NCBI RefSeq assembly: GCF_004322755.1
Contig: NZ_CP036401.1
Location: 1,054,001 to 1,118,000 of the forward strand
Origin: Pseudoduganella albidiflava
Lineage (GTDB): Bacteria > Pseudomonadota > Gammaproteobacteria > Burkholderiales > Burkholderiaceae_D
Reading direction: 5' to 3'
Length of the DNA stretch: 64,000 bases
Of the stretch, positions 49,526 through 59,423 are shown piece after piece (position 1 is the first letter of the stretch; the number at the start of each line of letters is the position of its first letter). Under the pieces are notes generated by a model that saw only the letters and a program-made list of their open reading frames with translations, did not search any database and was not told where the DNA came from. A program made the position numbers and the translations under genes.

Positions 49526-52500
49526 GGCTTGGTCTCCGGCAGGTCCAGTTCATGCGCGGCGACGCGGCGCTGCCGCTCGCTGCCCTTGAAGATGCGGCGG
49601 ATCACGACAAAGAATACGGGCACCAGGAACACGGCCAGCACGGTGGCCGTGATCATGCCTCCCATCACGCCCGTGCCGATGGCGCGCTGGCTGGCCGAAC
49701 CGGCGCCGCTGGCCACCACCAGCGGCAGCACGCCGAGGATGAACGCCAGCGATGTCATGATGATCGGGCGGAAGCGCAGGTGCACCGCTTCCAGCGTGGC
49801 CTCGGCCAGGCCCATGCCCTGCGCCTGCAGGTCCTTGGCGAATTCGATGATCAGGATCGCGTTCTTGGCCGACAGCCCGATGATGGCGATCAGGCCCACC
49901 TTGAAGTACACGTCGTTCGGCAAGTCGCGCAGATGGGCGCCGAGCAGCGCGCCCAGCACGCCCAGCGGCACCACCAGCAGCACGGCGATCGGGATCGATT
50001 CGCTTTCGTACAGGGCCGCCAGTACCAGGAACGCGGCCAGCAGCGACAGCGCGAACAGCATCGGCGCCTGGGCCCCGGAGGTACGCTCTTCCAGCGACTG
50101 GCCGGTCCAGTCGATGCCGAAGCCGGGCGGCAGCTGGGCGGCCAGCCGTTCCAGCTCGGCCATCGCATCGCCGGTGCTGTAGCCCGGCGCGGCATTGCCG
50201 GTCAGCTTGATCGCCGGGTAGCCGTTGTAGCGCACCAGCTGCACCGGGCCGTTGATCCAGCGCGTGGTGGCGAAGGCGGAGAAGGGCACCATGTTGCCGC
50301 CGCCGTTCGCCGCGCTGCCGGAACGGACGTTCAGGCGCAGGATGTCTTCCGGCTGCATGCGGCGGCTCTGCTCGGCCTGCACGATCACGCGCTGCTGGCG
50401 GTTGTTGCTGTTGAAGTCATTCACGTACGAGGAGCCCAGGCCGGCGGACAGCGTGGTGTTGATGTCGGCGAACGTGACGCCCAGCGCCTGCGCCTTTTCG
50501 CGGTCGATGTCCACCTGCAGCTGCGGCGCGTCCTCCAGCCCTTCCGGCCGCACGCCGCTGAGCACCGCGCTCTTGCCGGCCATGTCCAGCAGCTGGTTGC
50601 GGGCATTCATCAGCGCGGCGTGGCCCAGCGAGCTGCGGTCCTGCAGCCGGGCGGTGATGCCGGTGGCGTTGCCCAATTCGCGGATCGGCGGCGGCGACAG
50701 CGGGAACACGATCGCATCGGCAATGCCGGACAGCGCGCCGAAGGCGCGGGCGGCCAGCGCGTCGGCCGACTGGTCCTTGCCGCGTTCACTCCAGTCCTTC
50801 AGCGGCACGAACACCAGGCCGGCGTTCTGGCCGTTGCCCGAGAACGAGAAGCCGGCCACGGCGATGGTGCGCGCCACTTCCGGCTGCTGGCGGAAATACG
50901 CATCCACTTTCGCCAGCACCGCGTCCGTGCGGGAGCGCGAGGCACCTGGCGGCAGCTGCACGTTGGTGATGATGTAGCCCTGGTCCTCGTTGGGCAGGAA
51001 CGACGACGGCAGGCGCACGTACAGCCACGCCACCAGCGCCAGCAGCACGGCGAAGACCAGCATCCAGCGCCCGGTGCGCGCGATGATCCTGGCTACCATG
51101 CCCTGGTAGCCCGTGGCGGTTTTCGCGAACGTGCGGTTGAACCAGCCGAAGAAGCCGCGCTTTTCCACGTGGTGGCCTTTTTCCACCGGCTTGAGCATGG
51201 TGGCGCACAGCGCCGGCGTCAGGGTCAGCGCCATCAGGGCCGAGAACGCCATCGCCGCCACCATCGACAGCGAGAACTGCCGGTAGATGGCGCCCACCGC
51301 GCCGCCGAAGAAGGCCATCGGCACGAACACGGCGATCAGCACCAGCGTGATGCCGATGATCGCGCCGGTGATCTGCGTCATCGCCTTGCGCGTGGCCTCG
51401 CGCGGCGACAGGCCTTCCTCGCTCATGATGCGCTCGACGTTCTCGACGACCACGATGGCATCGTCGACCAGGATGCCGATCGCCAGCACCATGCCGAACA
51501 TGGTCAGCACGTTGATCGAGAAGCCGGCCAGCTGCATCACGGCGAAGGTGCCCATCAGCGCGACCGGCACCACGATGGTGGGGATGATGGTGTAGCGGAA
51601 GTTCTGCAGGAACACGTACATCACGATGAACACCAGCAGCACCGCCTCGAGCAGCGTCTTGACCACTTCCTCGATCGAGATGCGCACGAAGGTCGAGGTA
51701 TCGTACGGCACCGTGTACTTCAGGCCGGGCGGGAAGAACTTCTGCAGCTCCTCCATCTTGGCTTTCACCAGGTCCGCCGTGGCCAGCGCGTTGCCGGTCA
51801 GCGACTGCTGCACGGCGATCGCCACGAACGGCTGGCCGTTCAGGCGCGCGCTGATGTTGTAGCTGGAGCCGCCCAACTCCAGGCGCGCCACGTCGCCCAG
51901 CCGCACCGTGGAGCCGTCCGGATTGGCGCGCAGCACCACCCTGGAGAACTGCTCGATCGACGTCAGCTGCCCCGTCACCACCACCGGCGCCTGGTACTTC
52001 TGCGTGGTGGGGTTGGGCAGGTCGCCGATCGTGCCGGAGGTGACCTGGGCATTCTGCGCGCGGATCGCCGCCGTCACGTCGCTCATGTTCAGCTTGAAAC
52101 CGGTCAGCTTGTTCGGGTCGACCCACACACGCAGCGCGCGCTCGGAACCGAACAGCTGCGCCTGGCCCACGCCGGGAATGCGCTTGATCTCGTTGACGAC
52201 GTTGCGCGCCATGTAGTCGCCGATGGCGTTCGGGTCCATCCGCCCGTCGGTCGAATACACGCCGACGAACATCAGGATGTTCGAGCGTGCCTTGTTGACC
52301 TGCACGCCCTGCTGGGTGACCGCCTGCGGCAGGCGCGATTCCACCCGCTTGATGCGGTTCTGCACATCCACGGCGGCGATGTCCGGATTGGTGCCGGGCT
52401 GGAAGGTGACGGTGATCGTCACGCCGCCGGCCGCGTTGCTTTCCGATTCCACGTACTGCAAGCCTTCGGCGCCGTTCATTTCCTGCTCGATCACGCTGGT

Positions 52501-52683
52501 CACGGCATCGTCGAGCACCTGGGCGGTCGCGCCCGGGTAGTTGGCCGTCACCACGATCGACGGCGGTGCGATGGTGGGGTACTGGGCAATCGGCAGCACC
52601 GTGATGGCCAGCGCGCCGCCGAGCAGGATGAACAGCGCGATCACCCATGCGAACACGGGCCGGTCGATGAAGAAGCGTGGCAT
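49522..52683 (-). CDS. RND multidrug efflux permease (AcrB/MexB, HAE1 family)
   Basis: A 1053-residue proton-driven inner membrane transporter. The start MPRFFIDRPVFAWVIALFIL is diagnostic; the proton relay Asp pair is present in GILVDDAIVVVENVERIM; twelve membrane helices in two repeats can be traced. Length fits HAE1 pumps. The specific drug range cannot be told. The start abuts the adaptor gene stop (adjacent codons). No local transcriptional regulator is found upstream, unlike many acrAB loci. Confidence 0.97.
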   Translation of the reverse strand: MPRFFIDRPVFAWVIALFILLGGALAITVLPIAQYPTIAPPSIVVTANYPGATAQVLDDAVTSVIEQEMNGAEGLQYVESESNAAGGVTITVTFQPGTNPDIAAVDVQNRIKRVESRLPQAVTQQGVQVNKARSNILMFVGVYSTDGRMDPNAIGDYMARNVVNEIKRIPGVGQAQLFGSERALRVWVDPNKLTGFKLNMSDVTAAIRAQNAQVTSGTIGDLPNPTTQKYQAPVVVTGQLTSIEQFSRVVLRANPDGSTVRLGDVARLELGGSSYNISARLNGQPFVAIAVQQSLTGNALATADLVKAKMEELQKFFPPGLKYTVPYDTSTFVRISIEEVVKTLLEAVLLVFIVMYVFLQNFRYTIIPTIVVPVALMGTFAVMQLAGFSINVLTMFGMVLAIGILVDDAIVVVENVERIMSEEGLSPREATRKAMTQITGAIIGITLVLIAVFVPMAFFGGAVGAIYRQFSLSMVAAMAFSALMALTLTPALCATMLKPVEKGHHVEKRGFFGWFNRTFAKTATGYQGMVARIIARTGRWMLVFAVLLALVAWLYVRLPSSFLPNEDQGYIITNVQLPPGASRSRTDAVLAKVDAYFRQQPEVARTIAVAGFSFSGNGQNAGLVFVPLKDWSERGKDQSADALAARAFGALSGIADAIVFPLSPPPIRELGNATGITARLQDRSSLGHAALMNARNQLLDMAGKSAVLSGVRPEGLEDAPQLQVDIDREKAQALGVTFADINTTLSAGLGSSYVNDFNSNNRQQRVIVQAEQSRRMQPEDILRLNVRSGSAANGGGNMVPFSAFATTRWINGPVQLVRYNGYPAIKLTGNAAPGYSTGDAMAELERLAAQLPPGFGIDWTGQSLEERTSGAQAPMLFALSLLAAFLVLAALYESESIPIAVLLVVPLGVLGALLGAHLRDLPNDVYFKVGLIAIIGLSAKNAILIIEFAKDLQAQGMGLAEATLEAVHLRFRPIIMTSLAFILGVLPLVVASGAGSASQRAIGTGVMGGMITATVLAVFLVPVFFVVIRRIFKGSERQRRVAAHELDLPETKP

Positions 52684-53862
52684 CTACGCCCCCTTGGCGG
52701 CCGGTGCTGCCTGGGAACCTCCCTGCGCCGGCTGCCATGCCTGCGGCGTGACGGGCGAGCCGGGCTTGGCCTTCTGGAAGCCTTCGACGATGATCCGTTC
52801 ACCGCCTTTCAGGCCTTCGCTGACGATCCATTTGTTGTCCATCGACGCCTCGGCCTTCACAGGCTGGGCGATCACCTTGTTGTCGGCCCCCACGATCATC
52901 ACGGAGGCGCCTTCCGCGCCGCGCACGATGGCCTGCTGCGGCACCGTGATCGCGGCTTCGTCGATGCCCTGCTCGAGGCGGGCCCGCACGTACATGCCCG
53001 GCAGCAGCGCGCGCTTCGGGTTCGGGAACTGGGCCCGCAGCGACACGGTACCGGTGCTTTCATCGACCGAGGCATCCGAGAACAGCAGCTTGCCGGCGGC
53101 CTGGTATGGCTCGCCGGTTTCCAGCATCAGCGTCACGCGCGCCGCCTCGCTGCCCACGCTTTTCAGGCGCCCGCTGGCCAGCGCCTGGCGCAGCTGCTGC
53201 AGCTCCGTGGCCGATTGCGTCACCGTCACGTAGATCGGGTCGAGTTGCTGCACCAGGGCCATCGGCGTGGCTTCGCCCTCGCCGACCAGCGCGCCCTCTG
53301 TCACCAGCGCGCGGCCCACGCGGCCGGCGATCGGCGCCGTCACTGTCGCGTAGCCCAGCGTGAGGCCGGCGGTCTGGCGCGCCGCCTTGGCGGTGGCCAG
53401 GTCGGCGGCGGCCTGCTTTTGCGCGGTGACGGCGTCGTCGTATTCCTGCTGGCTGACGGCCTGCGCGGCCAGCAGCGGCTTGTAGCGTTTCTCGCGCAGG
53501 TTGGCCTGCGCCAGGTTGGCTTCGGCCTTCTGCACGGCCGCCTCGGCACTGGCGAAACCGGCCCTGAATTCGGCCGGGTCGATGCGGAACAGTACCTGCC
53601 CGGCCTTCACGTCCGACCCTTCCTCGAATTCCCGTTTCAGCACGATGCCCGGCGTGCGCGCCCGCACCTGCGCGACCCGGAACGCTTCCACGCGGCCGGG
53701 CAGTTCATCCGTCACCGGCACGGCGGCCTGCGAGACGGTGATCACCGAAACGGTGGGCGGCGGCGGGGCGGGGGGAGCGGTTTCCTTCTTGCCGCAGGCG
53801 GCAAGCAGTGACAGGGACAGGACGGCGACAGCGGCAGGCGTGCAACGTGCGACATGACTCAT
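52684..53862 (-). CDS. RND efflux periplasmic adaptor (AcrA/MexA family)
   Basis: A 392-residue membrane fusion lipoprotein: lipobox LAAC (Cys23), a Pro-rich linker, lipoyl/barrel-sandwich (VRARTPGIVLKREFEEGSDVKAGQVLFRIDP), helical hairpin (about 95-165), beta-barrel and membrane-proximal domains (GTVSLRAQFPNPKRALLPGMYVRARLEQG). It links the permease to the outer-membrane channel. It is the first gene of the operon; upstream there is an AT-rich near-palindrome GTTATTTTATAAC (53917-53929) that could be a promoter or operator. Confidence 0.95.
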   Translation of the reverse strand: MSHVARCTPAAVAVLSLSLLAACGKKETAPPAPPPPTVSVITVSQAAVPVTDELPGRVEAFRVAQVRARTPGIVLKREFEEGSDVKAGQVLFRIDPAEFRAGFASAEAAVQKAEANLAQANLREKRYKPLLAAQAVSQQEYDDAVTAQKQAAADLATAKAARQTAGLTLGYATVTAPIAGRVGRALVTEGALVGEGEATPMALVQQLDPIYVTVTQSATELQQLRQALASGRLKSVGSEAARVTLMLETGEPYQAAGKLLFSDASVDESTGTVSLRAQFPNPKRALLPGMYVRARLEQGIDEAAITVPQQAIVRGAEGASVMIVGADNKVIAQPVKAEASMDNKWIVSEGLKGGERIIVEGFQKAKPGSPVTPQAWQPAQGGSQAAPAAKGA

Positions 53863-53959
53863 GGATGATGTCTCGCGAAAGAACGGCAGGGCGGCGGAAC
53901 TGCGGAAGGTGCGATAGTTATTTTATAACAGCCAAGATAACGTTTTCGCATAAGCCCAT

Positions 53960-53994
53960 AAAAAGAAAGGGAGCCGAAGCTCCCTTTCTTTTTG
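53960..53994. terminator. Strong hairpin terminator after transaldolase
   Basis: AAAAAGAAAGGGAGC, loop CGAA, GCTCCCTTTCTTTTT. The 15-bp stem with A and T tails can work on both strands; it lies about 55 bp after the transaldolase stop on the minus strand. Confidence 0.92.
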
Positions 53995-54047
53995 CAAGTT
54001 ACCGGCAGATACGCGACGTTGCGGCGCGTATTGCCAGGTTCCCGCTA

Positions 54048-54977
54048 TTAGCGCATGCCGGAAATGATCTGTTTCAGCTTGCCCGAGTCGGCGCAGAAGG
54101 CGCGGATGCCTTCGGCCAGCTTTTCGGTGGCCATCGCATCTTCGTTCAGCATGAAGCGGAAGGTCTTTTCGTCGACGGACATCTTGGCCATTGCGCCGGC
54201 GCTCTCCGCCGTCAGCTTGCGCTCGACCGGTTCGTTCGAGTCGGCCAGCTTTTGCAGCAGGTCCGGGCTGATCGTCAGCAGATCGCAGCCGGCCAGTTCC
54301 AGGATCTGGCTGGTGTTGCGGAAGCTGGCGCCCATCACCTCGGTCTCGTAGCCGAACTTGCGGAAGTAGTTGTAGATCTTCTTCACCGATTGCACGCCCG
54401 GATCTTCCGCGCCTTCGTACTCGATGCCGGTCTGCTTCTTGTACCAGTCATAGATGCGGCCGACGAACGGCGAGATCAGCTGCACGCCCGCTTCGGCGCA
54501 GGCGATGGCCTGCGGCAGCGAGAACAGCAGCGTCAGGTTGGTGTGGATCATTTCCTTTTCGAGGATCTCGGCGGCCTTGATGCCTTCCCAGGTGGAGGCA
54601 ATCTTGATCAGCACGCGCTCGCGGTCGAAACCGGCGCGCTCGTACAGGTCGATCAGTTCGCGGCCCTTGGCCACGTTGGCTTCCACGTCGAACGACAGGC
54701 GCGCATCGATCTCGGTGGACACGCGGCCGGACACGATCTTCAGGATCTCGCCGCCGAAGGCGATCAGCAGCCGGTCGATCACCTCGCCGGTGGAAGCGTG
54801 CGGGTTGTCGCGCACGGCTTTTTCCAGCAGCGGCTTGTACTCATCCTTCTGCACCGCCTTCAGGATCAGCGAAGGGTTGGTGGTGGCGTCGCGCGGCGTG
54901 TACGCCTTGATCGACTGGAAATCGCCGGTATCGGCAACGACTTTGGTGTACTTCTTGAGCTGTTCGAGTTGATTCAT
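54048..54977 (-). CDS. tal: Transaldolase
   Basis: A 309-residue enzyme of the non-oxidative pentose phosphate pathway. The conserved [12 protein letters not shown] motif, the Schiff-base Lys in [20 protein letters not shown] and [13 protein letters not shown] (TalB-type subfamily) are present. ATG 54977 is the family start ([20 protein letters not shown]). The 289-bp divergent spacer to dadA contains R4 palindromes. Confidence 0.97.
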   Translation of the reverse strand: MNQLEQLKKYTKVVADTGDFQSIKAYTPRDATTNPSLILKAVQKDEYKPLLEKAVRDNPHASTGEVIDRLLIAFGGEILKIVSGRVSTEIDARLSFDVEANVAKGRELIDLYERAGFDRERVLIKIASTWEGIKAAEILEKEMIHTNLTLLFSLPQAIACAEAGVQLISPFVGRIYDWYKKQTGIEYEGAEDPGVQSVKKIYNYFRKFGYETEVMGASFRNTSQILELAGCDLLTISPDLLQKLADSNEPVERKLTAESAGAMAKMSVDEKTFRFMLNEDAMATEKLAEGIRAFCADSGKLKQIISGMR

Positions 54978-55044
54978 GACTGGGCCAGGCGATTGGGGAG
55001 AAACCGCAATTGTACCGAATCGCGCCGCCTGAATAGTTTCCAGA

Positions 55045-55205
55045 AATCGGGGACTGTCCCCAATCCACGGAAATATTTCCTCAAATCGGGGACTGTCCCC
55101 CGTTGCAAAACGACCAGCGTTTGATGGCATTATTCGAAATAGTGCCGCATTGGCCAGTGCCCGGCTTATACGATAAGGCTTCAAAAGGCAGGGGGCCGTC
55201 CCCGT
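55045..55205. repeat. REP-like palindromes (type R4) between tal and dadA
   Basis: Two perfect-style cores GGGGACTGTCCCC (55049-55061 and 55088-55100), each preceded by AATC, and one degenerate GGGGGCCGTCCCC (55191-55203). They occupy the divergent promoter region of tal and dadA, so promoters and repeats must share this space. Confidence 0.82.
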
Positions 55206-55266
55206 TTTTTGGAAACATTCCGACAACTCGGGTATCCTTGCGCCACTCCGCACAGGCTCGTCCACC

Positions 55267-56517
55267 ATGAAACACATCGCAGTCATCGGCGCCGGCGTTA
55301 CCGGTGTCACCACGGCTTACGCGCTGGCGCGGCGTGGCTTTTCGGTCACAATCGTCGAGCGGCACCGCTATCCGGCGATGGAAACCTCGTATGCGAACGG
55401 CGGCCAGTTGTCGGCTTCGCATGCGGAAGTTTGGAATCACCCGGCCACGCTGCGCAAGGGCCTGCGGTGGATGACGCAGCCGGATGCGCCGCTGCTGCTG
55501 CACCCGGCGCCCACCTGGCACAAGCTGTCATGGCTGGCGAAGTTCGTGGCGGCGATTCCCCGCTACCGGGACAACACGGTGGCGCTGGCCCGCATGGCCG
55601 TCGCGGCGCGCAGGCACCTGTTCGCCTGGGCGGAAGAGGAGGGCATCGATTTCGACCTGCGCCGCGAAGGCATCCTGCACCTGTATCGCGACAAGGCCGG
55701 TTTCGACCATGCACAGCAGGTCTCGCGCCTGCTGGCGGAAGCGGGGCTGGTGCGCCAGGCGGTGACACCGTCGGAAATGCGCGCCATCGAACCCGCGCTG
55801 AGCGGGGACTACTATGGCGGCTGCTACACGGACAGCGACAGCAGCGGCGACATCCACCGTTTCACCACCGGCCTGGCCGCCGCCTGCGTGCGCCGCGGCG
55901 TGCAGCTGCTGTGCGAGCGTGATGTGCTGGCGCTGGCGCCGCATGACGATGGCGTCACGCTCACGCTGCGGCATGGCGGCGAAACCGCCGTGCAACGCTT
56001 CGACGCGGCCATCATCTGCGCCGGCACGGCCAGCCGCGCGCTGGGCCGGATGGCCGGCGACCGGATCGACGTCTACCCGGTCAAGGGGTATTCGATCACC
56101 GTGCACCTGGAAGACGCGGCCAGCCGCGCCGCCGCGCCCACCGTCAGCCTGGTCGACGATGCGCCCAAGCTGGTGGCCAGCCGTTTCGGCGCCGACCGTT
56201 TCCGCGTGGCCGGCACCGCCGAATTCGCCGGCTTCGACCGCGACATCCGCCACGACCGCATCCGGCCGCTGCTCGACTGGGTCCACCGCGAATTCCCCGA
56301 AGTCCGCACGGCCCGCGTGCAGCCCTGGGCGGGCCTGCGGCCCATGATGCCGGACCTGCTGCCGCGCGTCGGCAAGGGGAAATCGCCGCGCATGTTCTAC
56401 AACACGGGCCACGGCCACCTGGGCTGGACGCTGGCAGCCGCCACGGCGGAACAGGTGGCGCGGCAAGTCGAAGAAACCATGCAGCCGGGCGCGGCGCGTT
56501 CGCCGCTGGCGGCCTGA
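55267..56517 (+). CDS. dadA: D-amino acid dehydrogenase (DadA-type flavoprotein)
   Basis: A 416-residue FAD oxidoreductase. N-terminal dinucleotide motif [16 protein letters not shown] (Gly8, Gly10, Gly13), [19 protein letters not shown] (typical DadA) and C-terminal [16 protein letters not shown] and [18 protein letters not shown] are conserved. It oxidises D-amino acids to 2-oxo acids and feeds electrons to the respiratory chain at the inner membrane. No racemase gene is adjacent in this window. It ends 8 bp from the convergent VOC gene. Confidence 0.9.
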   Translation: MKHIAVIGAGVTGVTTAYALARRGFSVTIVERHRYPAMETSYANGGQLSASHAEVWNHPATLRKGLRWMTQPDAPLLLHPAPTWHKLSWLAKFVAAIPRYRDNTVALARMAVAARRHLFAWAEEEGIDFDLRREGILHLYRDKAGFDHAQQVSRLLAEAGLVRQAVTPSEMRAIEPALSGDYYGGCYTDSDSSGDIHRFTTGLAAACVRRGVQLLCERDVLALAPHDDGVTLTLRHGGETAVQRFDAAIICAGTASRALGRMAGDRIDVYPVKGYSITVHLEDAASRAAAPTVSLVDDAPKLVASRFGADRFRVAGTAEFAGFDRDIRHDRIRPLLDWVHREFPEVRTARVQPWAGLRPMMPDLLPRVGKGKSPRMFYNTGHGHLGWTLAAATAEQVARQVEETMQPGAARSPLAA

Positions 56518-56525
56518 AAGGGAGG

Positions 56526-56924
56526 CTACGCCGGCGGTGCGTGGCACACCACGCAGATCTTGTTCCCGTCCGGATCGCGGAAGTACGCGCCATAGTAATG
56601 CGCGTGGTATGCGGGCCGCGGGCCCGGCGCGCCTTCGCATGTCCCGCCGCACGCCAGCGCTTCGGCGTGGGCCTGCCGGACGATTTCCCGGTCCCCGGCC
56701 ATGAATGCCACCATCTGCCCGTTCCCCGCCTCGTGCACCCGGCCATCCTGCGGTGCGCCGATCAGGAACAGGGGGCGGGCATCGTCGCTGGCGCTCTGCC
56801 ATCCGGCCCAGGGGCGGCCGCGGTCGCAGAAGCGCTGTTCGATGCCGAGGATGCGCATCAGCGGTTCATAGAACGCCAGCGCGCGGTCGAAGTCGGTGAC
56901 GCCGATGAAAACGTGGGAAAACAT
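56526..56924 (-). CDS. VOC (glyoxalase/bleomycin resistance) family protein
   Basis: A 132-residue single-module vicinal oxygen chelate protein (MFSHVFIGVTDFDRALAFYEPLMRILG; HYYGAYFRDPDGNKICVVCH). Conserved metal-ligand type positions are His4 near the N-terminus and the C-terminal beta-alpha-beta. Substrate not predictable. It lies 15 bp downstream of hexR and could be cotranscribed with zwf-hexR. Confidence 0.85.
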   Translation of the reverse strand: MFSHVFIGVTDFDRALAFYEPLMRILGIEQRFCDRGRPWAGWQSASDDARPLFLIGAPQDGRVHEAGNGQMVAFMAGDREIVRQAHAEALACGGTCEGAPGPRPAYHAHYYGAYFRDPDGNKICVVCHAPPA

Positions 56925-56939
56925 GTAGTGCCGACTGCC

Positions 56940-57794
56940 TTATCCGATGAACGAATCGAACTGCACCTCGAACTCCTGCAGCGCCTTTTGCGCGTTCTGC
57001 ATCTTGCGCCGGAATTCCGGGCCGCGCTGCAGGGCCAGCCCCACGGCCAGCACGTCGATGACGACGAGGTAGGCGAGGCGCGCCGAGATCGGCGTGTAGG
57101 GATCGGTGTTGAAGATCAGGTCGATCGGGATCAGCACCGTGCCCAGGTCCGCCAGCGGCGTGCCGGACGGCGCCAGCACGATCACGTCCGCGCCGCCGTC
57201 GCGCGCCAGCTGGGCCGAGCGCACCAGTGCCGGGCTGTTGCCGCGCTGGGAGATGGCCACCAGCGCATCGCCCTTGCGCAGCAGCGCGGCGGCGATGTTG
57301 TGGATGGCCGGATCGCTGTACGCGACCGTGGGCACGCCGGAGCGGAAGAACTTGTGCTGCGCGTCGGCCGCCACGATGCCGGAGGTGCCCTGGCCGTAGA
57401 ACTCGATCTTGTTGGCCAGCGACAGGATGTCCAGCGCGCGCTGCACCGGCTCGTGGTGCAGGTTGTTGCGCAGGTCGAGCAGCGTGTTGATCGAGCGGCT
57501 GCAGATCTTGTTGATCAGGTCCGCGGCGAGATCGTCCTGCGAGGGTGCTTCGTTCAGGCCGGGCAGGGCCACGGCCAGGCCCTGCGCCAGCTTCAGCTTG
57601 AACTCGTGCCAGCCATCGTAGCCCAGCGTGCGGCAGAACCGCACGACCGTGGGTTCGGACACCTGGGCGCTCTTGGCCAGCGCCGTGATGTTCGAACTCA
57701 CCGTGCGCGACGGATTGTCGAGCACGGCCAGTGCCACCTTGCGCTCGGACTTGGACAGCGAATCGAGCTGGGTGCGGATGGAGTCAAGCAGCAT
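56940..57794 (-). CDS. hexR: HexR-type transcriptional regulator (RpiR family, HTH + SIS)
   Basis: A 284-residue regulator with an N-terminal RpiR HTH (about 1-78: SKSERKVALAVLDNPSRTVSSNITALAKSAQVSEPTVVRFCRTLGYDGWHEFKL) and a C-terminal SIS sugar-phosphate domain (about 125-260). HexR proteins repress Entner-Doudoroff and glucose-6-phosphate genes and release DNA on binding 2-keto-3-deoxy-6-phosphogluconate. Placement 18 bp after zwf strongly supports HexR. Candidate operators are noted upstream of zwf and edd. Confidence 0.92.
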   Translation of the reverse strand: MLLDSIRTQLDSLSKSERKVALAVLDNPSRTVSSNITALAKSAQVSEPTVVRFCRTLGYDGWHEFKLKLAQGLAVALPGLNEAPSQDDLAADLINKICSRSINTLLDLRNNLHHEPVQRALDILSLANKIEFYGQGTSGIVAADAQHKFFRSGVPTVAYSDPAIHNIAAALLRKGDALVAISQRGNSPALVRSAQLARDGGADVIVLAPSGTPLADLGTVLIPIDLIFNTDPYTPISARLAYLVVIDVLAVGLALQRGPEFRRKMQNAQKALQEFEVQFDSFIG

Positions 57795-57812
57795 GCGTGT
57801 CTATTCCTCGCC

Positions 57813-59285
57813 TCAGTCTTCGGGCAATGCTTCTTCGCGCCACTGCAGCCCGTCCCGCCCGATCAGCGCGGACGAGGCGGCAGGCCCCCACGTGCCCGAC
57901 GAATACGGCAGCGGCGCCGTGTCGTCCTGTTCCCAGTTGGTCAGGATCGGCTCGACCCATTCCCAGGCCGCTTCCAGTTCGTCGCCGCGCATGAACAGCG
58001 TGAGCTGGCCGCGCAGCACGTCGAGCAGCAGGCGTTCGTAGGCATCCATGCGCGGCGCCTTGAACGATTCGCGGAAATCCAGTTCCAGCTCGGCCGGCTT
58101 GAGGCGCATGCCTTCGCCCGGCGTCTTCGCCATCAGGTTCATGCGCAGGCCTTCGTCCGGCTGCAGGCGGATCACCAGCGAATTGGGCTGGAAGCTCGAC
58201 GTCGGCTGCTGGAAGATCGAGTGCGGGATCTGCTTGAAGCGCACCACGATCTCGGCCAGGCCATCGGCCATGCGCTTGCCGGTGCGCAGGTAGAACGGCA
58301 CGCCGGCCCAGCGCCACGTGTCGATCTCGGCCTTCATCGCCACGAAGGTCTCGGTGCGCGAGCCCTGCGGCGCATCCGGTTCGTCGCGGTAGCTCGGCAC
58401 GGCCTGGCCATCCACATGGCCGGCGCGGTACTGGCCGCGCACGATGTTCTGCGCCAGCGTGGTGGGGGTGAAGCGTTTCAGCGAGCGCAGTACCTGCAGC
58501 TTGGCGTCGCGCACCGCGTCCGGCGAGGTCGATGCCGGCGGTTCCATCGCCACGATGCACAGCAGTTGCAGCAGGTGGTTCTGCAGCATGTCGCGCAGCG
58601 CGCCCGAGGTGTCGTAGTAGCCGATGCGGTTGCCCACGCCCAGTTTCTCGGCGATGGTGATCTGCACGTCCGAAATCCATTCGCGGCGCCACAGCGGCTC
58701 GAACAGGATGTTACCGAAGCGCAGCGCCAGCAGGTTCTGCACGGTTTCCTTGCCCAGGTAGTGGTCGATCCGGTAGATCTGCGATTCCTCGAAGACCTCG
58801 CCCACTTCGCGGTTGATCTGCTTGGCCGAGGCCAGGTCGCGGCCCAGCGGCTTTTCCAGCACCACGCGCGACGCCGGCGTGACCAGGCCGTTTTCCTTCA
58901 GGTTGTCGCAGATCTGCGCGAACAGCGCCGGCGGCGTGGCCAGGTAATACACGCGGGTCAGGCCCGCATCCGGGCGCAGCGCATCGGCCAGGCCGCGGTA
59001 GCTGGACGGGTCGGCCGCGTCGACGGCCACGTACACGATACGGCGCGTGAATTTTTCCCAGTTCTCGGCGGTGACCTTGGGGGTCTTGATGTGCGGGCGC
59101 GACGTGGTGTTGACCATGTCGATGAATTCTTCCGTGGTGTTCTCGTGCCGGCCGACGCAGACGATGCGCGCGGTGGGCGGCAGGTCGCCGCAAACGTCCC
59201 GCGAGAACATCGCGGGCAGCAGCTTGCGCATCGCGAGGTCGCCACTGCCGCCGAACAGTACCAGGTCAAAATCGGAAAGTGCCAT
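57813..59285 (-). CDS. zwf: Glucose-6-phosphate 1-dehydrogenase
   Basis: A 490-residue NADP-dependent enzyme. Nucleotide motif FGGSGDLAMRKLLPA (about 11-25), active-site RIDHYLGKETVQNLLALRFGN and NHLLQLLCIVAMEPP are conserved. First oxidative step of both the pentose phosphate and Entner-Doudoroff routes, giving 6-phosphogluconolactone. Transcribed with hexR. The 138-bp upstream spacer carries the proposed HexR site. Confidence 0.97.
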   Translation of the reverse strand: MALSDFDLVLFGGSGDLAMRKLLPAMFSRDVCGDLPPTARIVCVGRHENTTEEFIDMVNTTSRPHIKTPKVTAENWEKFTRRIVYVAVDAADPSSYRGLADALRPDAGLTRVYYLATPPALFAQICDNLKENGLVTPASRVVLEKPLGRDLASAKQINREVGEVFEESQIYRIDHYLGKETVQNLLALRFGNILFEPLWRREWISDVQITIAEKLGVGNRIGYYDTSGALRDMLQNHLLQLLCIVAMEPPASTSPDAVRDAKLQVLRSLKRFTPTTLAQNIVRGQYRAGHVDGQAVPSYRDEPDAPQGSRTETFVAMKAEIDTWRWAGVPFYLRTGKRMADGLAEIVVRFKQIPHSIFQQPTSSFQPNSLVIRLQPDEGLRMNLMAKTPGEGMRLKPAELELDFRESFKAPRMDAYERLLLDVLRGQLTLFMRGDELEAAWEWVEPILTNWEQDDTAPLPYSSGTWGPAASSALIGRDGLQWREEALPED

Positions 59286-59389
59286 GATGGGTGTCTTGTA
59301 AGATCGTAGAGAAAGCGCGGTGCAAGGCGGCGAAACCGCCTCGCGGAAGCTGCGCGCTGAAAGCTTACTACTTGAATTGCTGGATTTGA

Positions 59390-59404
59390 CGAAAATATAC
59401 TACA
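59390..59404 (-). promoter_or_regulatory. Candidate HexR operator upstream of zwf
   Basis: Minus strand TGTAGTATATTTTCG, about 105 bp upstream of the zwf start. It matches 13 of 15 positions with a site 25 bp upstream of edd (62156-62170). The left half resembles HexR motifs described in gammaproteobacteria (TGTARTWWWAYTACA as I recall it); the right half is weak. Confidence 0.5.
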
Positions 59405-59423
59405 AAATCGTCAAGCCTGCAGC

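Noticed and set aside
49087..53811. A 1574-codon open frame on the + strand
   Set aside because: It is fully antisense to the three RND efflux genes, which have clear domain matches; its translation is His/Arg/Gly-rich without conserved motifs, typical of a shadow frame in high-GC DNA.
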